This document shows, in pieces, positions 5,183 through 5,510 of a stretch of 5,510 nucleotides of DNA. The stretch's first letter is position 1. Each line of letters begins with the position of its first letter. The stretch spans positions 1 to 5,510 of the forward strand of contig PMBV01000026.1 of the NCBI GenBank assembly GCA_003153055.1, written 5' to 3'. The translations under genes were made by a program, and so were the position numbers. The notes under the pieces were generated by a model. It was not told where the DNA came from. It worked only from the letters and a program-made list of their open reading frames with translations, and searched no databases. This stretch comes from Myxococcales bacterium (GTDB lineage: Bacteria > Myxococcota > Myxococcia > Myxococcales > Myxococcaceae).

Positions 5183-5510
5183 CGCGGGGCCGCTTCTCTT
5201 CGACCTCGGGCTCAGCCTCGGGGCCCGGAGCAGGCACCGGCGAAGGGCCGGTCTTCACGCCGAACTTCTCGAGCACCTGGGCTTCGATGTCCTTGGCGAT
5301 CTCCGGGTGCTCGCGGAGGTACTCCTTGGCGTTCTCTCGGCCCTGCCCGATGCGCTCACCCTTGAAGCCGAACCACGACCCGCTCTTCTCGACGATGCCG
5401 TGCTCGGAGGCGAGGTCGATGAGGTCGCCTTCCTTGCTGATGCCCGAGCCGTACATGATGTCGAACTCGACCTCCTTGAAGGGAGGCGCCATCTTGTTCT
5501 TCACCACCTT
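5166..5510 (-). CDS. recA: RecA recombinase, C-terminal part (start is beyond the window)
   Basis: The 114 C-terminal residues of RecA are present. RecA is the ATPase that forms filaments on single-stranded DNA, catalyses strand exchange and triggers LexA cleavage. Diagnostic sequence includes [32 protein letters not shown], the C-terminal domain [18 protein letters not shown], and [18 protein letters not shown]. The ATP-binding motifs and loops lie upstream, outside the window. After the conserved domain comes a tail of about 30 residues rich in Pro and Glu ([18 protein letters not shown]) that ends in a basic tip, RPRVKAVK, whereas the E. coli tail is acidic to the end. The TAG stop is at 5168-5166 and the PilZ gene overlaps it on the other strand. 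Myxobacteria can carry two recA genes; which one this is cannot be told from this fragment. Confidence 0.96.
   Translation of the reverse strand, partial: KVVKNKMAPPFKEVEFDIMYGSGISKEGDLIDLASEHGIVEKSGSWFGFKGERIGQGRENAKEYLREHPEIAKDIEAQVLEKFGVKTGPSPVPAPGPEAEPEVEEKRPRVKAVK

Noticed and set aside
1..5510. CRISPR array, insertion sequence or complete defence system
   Set aside because: There are no regularly spaced direct repeats, no transposase and no recognised defence proteins. The only mobile trace is the integrase remnant.

Overview
The window is GC-rich with compact, mostly adjoining genes, and it looks like a myxobacterial (Myxococcota) chromosome. The pointers are the style of the tyrosine integrase with a four-cysteine insertion, the density of signalling genes (receiver, ECF sigma with zinc anti-sigma, PilZ), a sigma54-like promoter and the high GC at third positions. 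This assignment rests on recognition, not on a search.

Left part (1-1211). A decayed tyrosine recombinase reads rightwards into a tRNA-Pro(CGG) gene on the opposite strand. Its catalytic residues survive, but the frame is broken twice and the N-terminal half is not recognisable. Its last in-frame segment runs through the tRNA terminator and antisense to the tRNA itself, the arrangement expected at the edge of an element integrated at the 3' end of a tRNA gene. The element would lie to the left and its other end is outside the window.

Middle (1212-2947). A 220-base intergenic region carries the tRNA promoter (leftward), a nested inverted repeat and a sigma54-like promoter (rightward) ahead of a stand-alone receiver-domain response regulator. 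Converging on it from the right is a leftward set: a DUF2892 small membrane protein, an ECF sigma factor and a short zinc-binding (ZAS, RsrA-like) anti-sigma factor. The last two overlap by 11 bases and are probably translationally coupled. The sigma factor has no ordinary start codon where its conserved N-terminus begins.

Right part (3022-5510). A 450-aa protein with a TerB-like segment and a C-terminal LETM1-like segment is transcribed leftwards, 74 bases upstream of the DUF2892 gene and possibly in the same transcription unit. It is divided by a 388-base non-coding region from a rightward PilZ (c-di-GMP binding) gene. That region holds a perfect 15-bp inverted repeat, a 12-bp palindrome and a smaller hairpin. 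The PilZ gene ends tail-to-tail with recA, overlapping by 17 bases. Only the C-terminal 114 codons of RecA are inside the window.

The leftward set suggests a membrane or envelope stress module: a sigma/anti-sigma switch, probably redox- or zinc-sensitive, linked to two membrane-associated proteins. This is inference from gene order. I found no CRISPR array, insertion sequence or complete new defence system.
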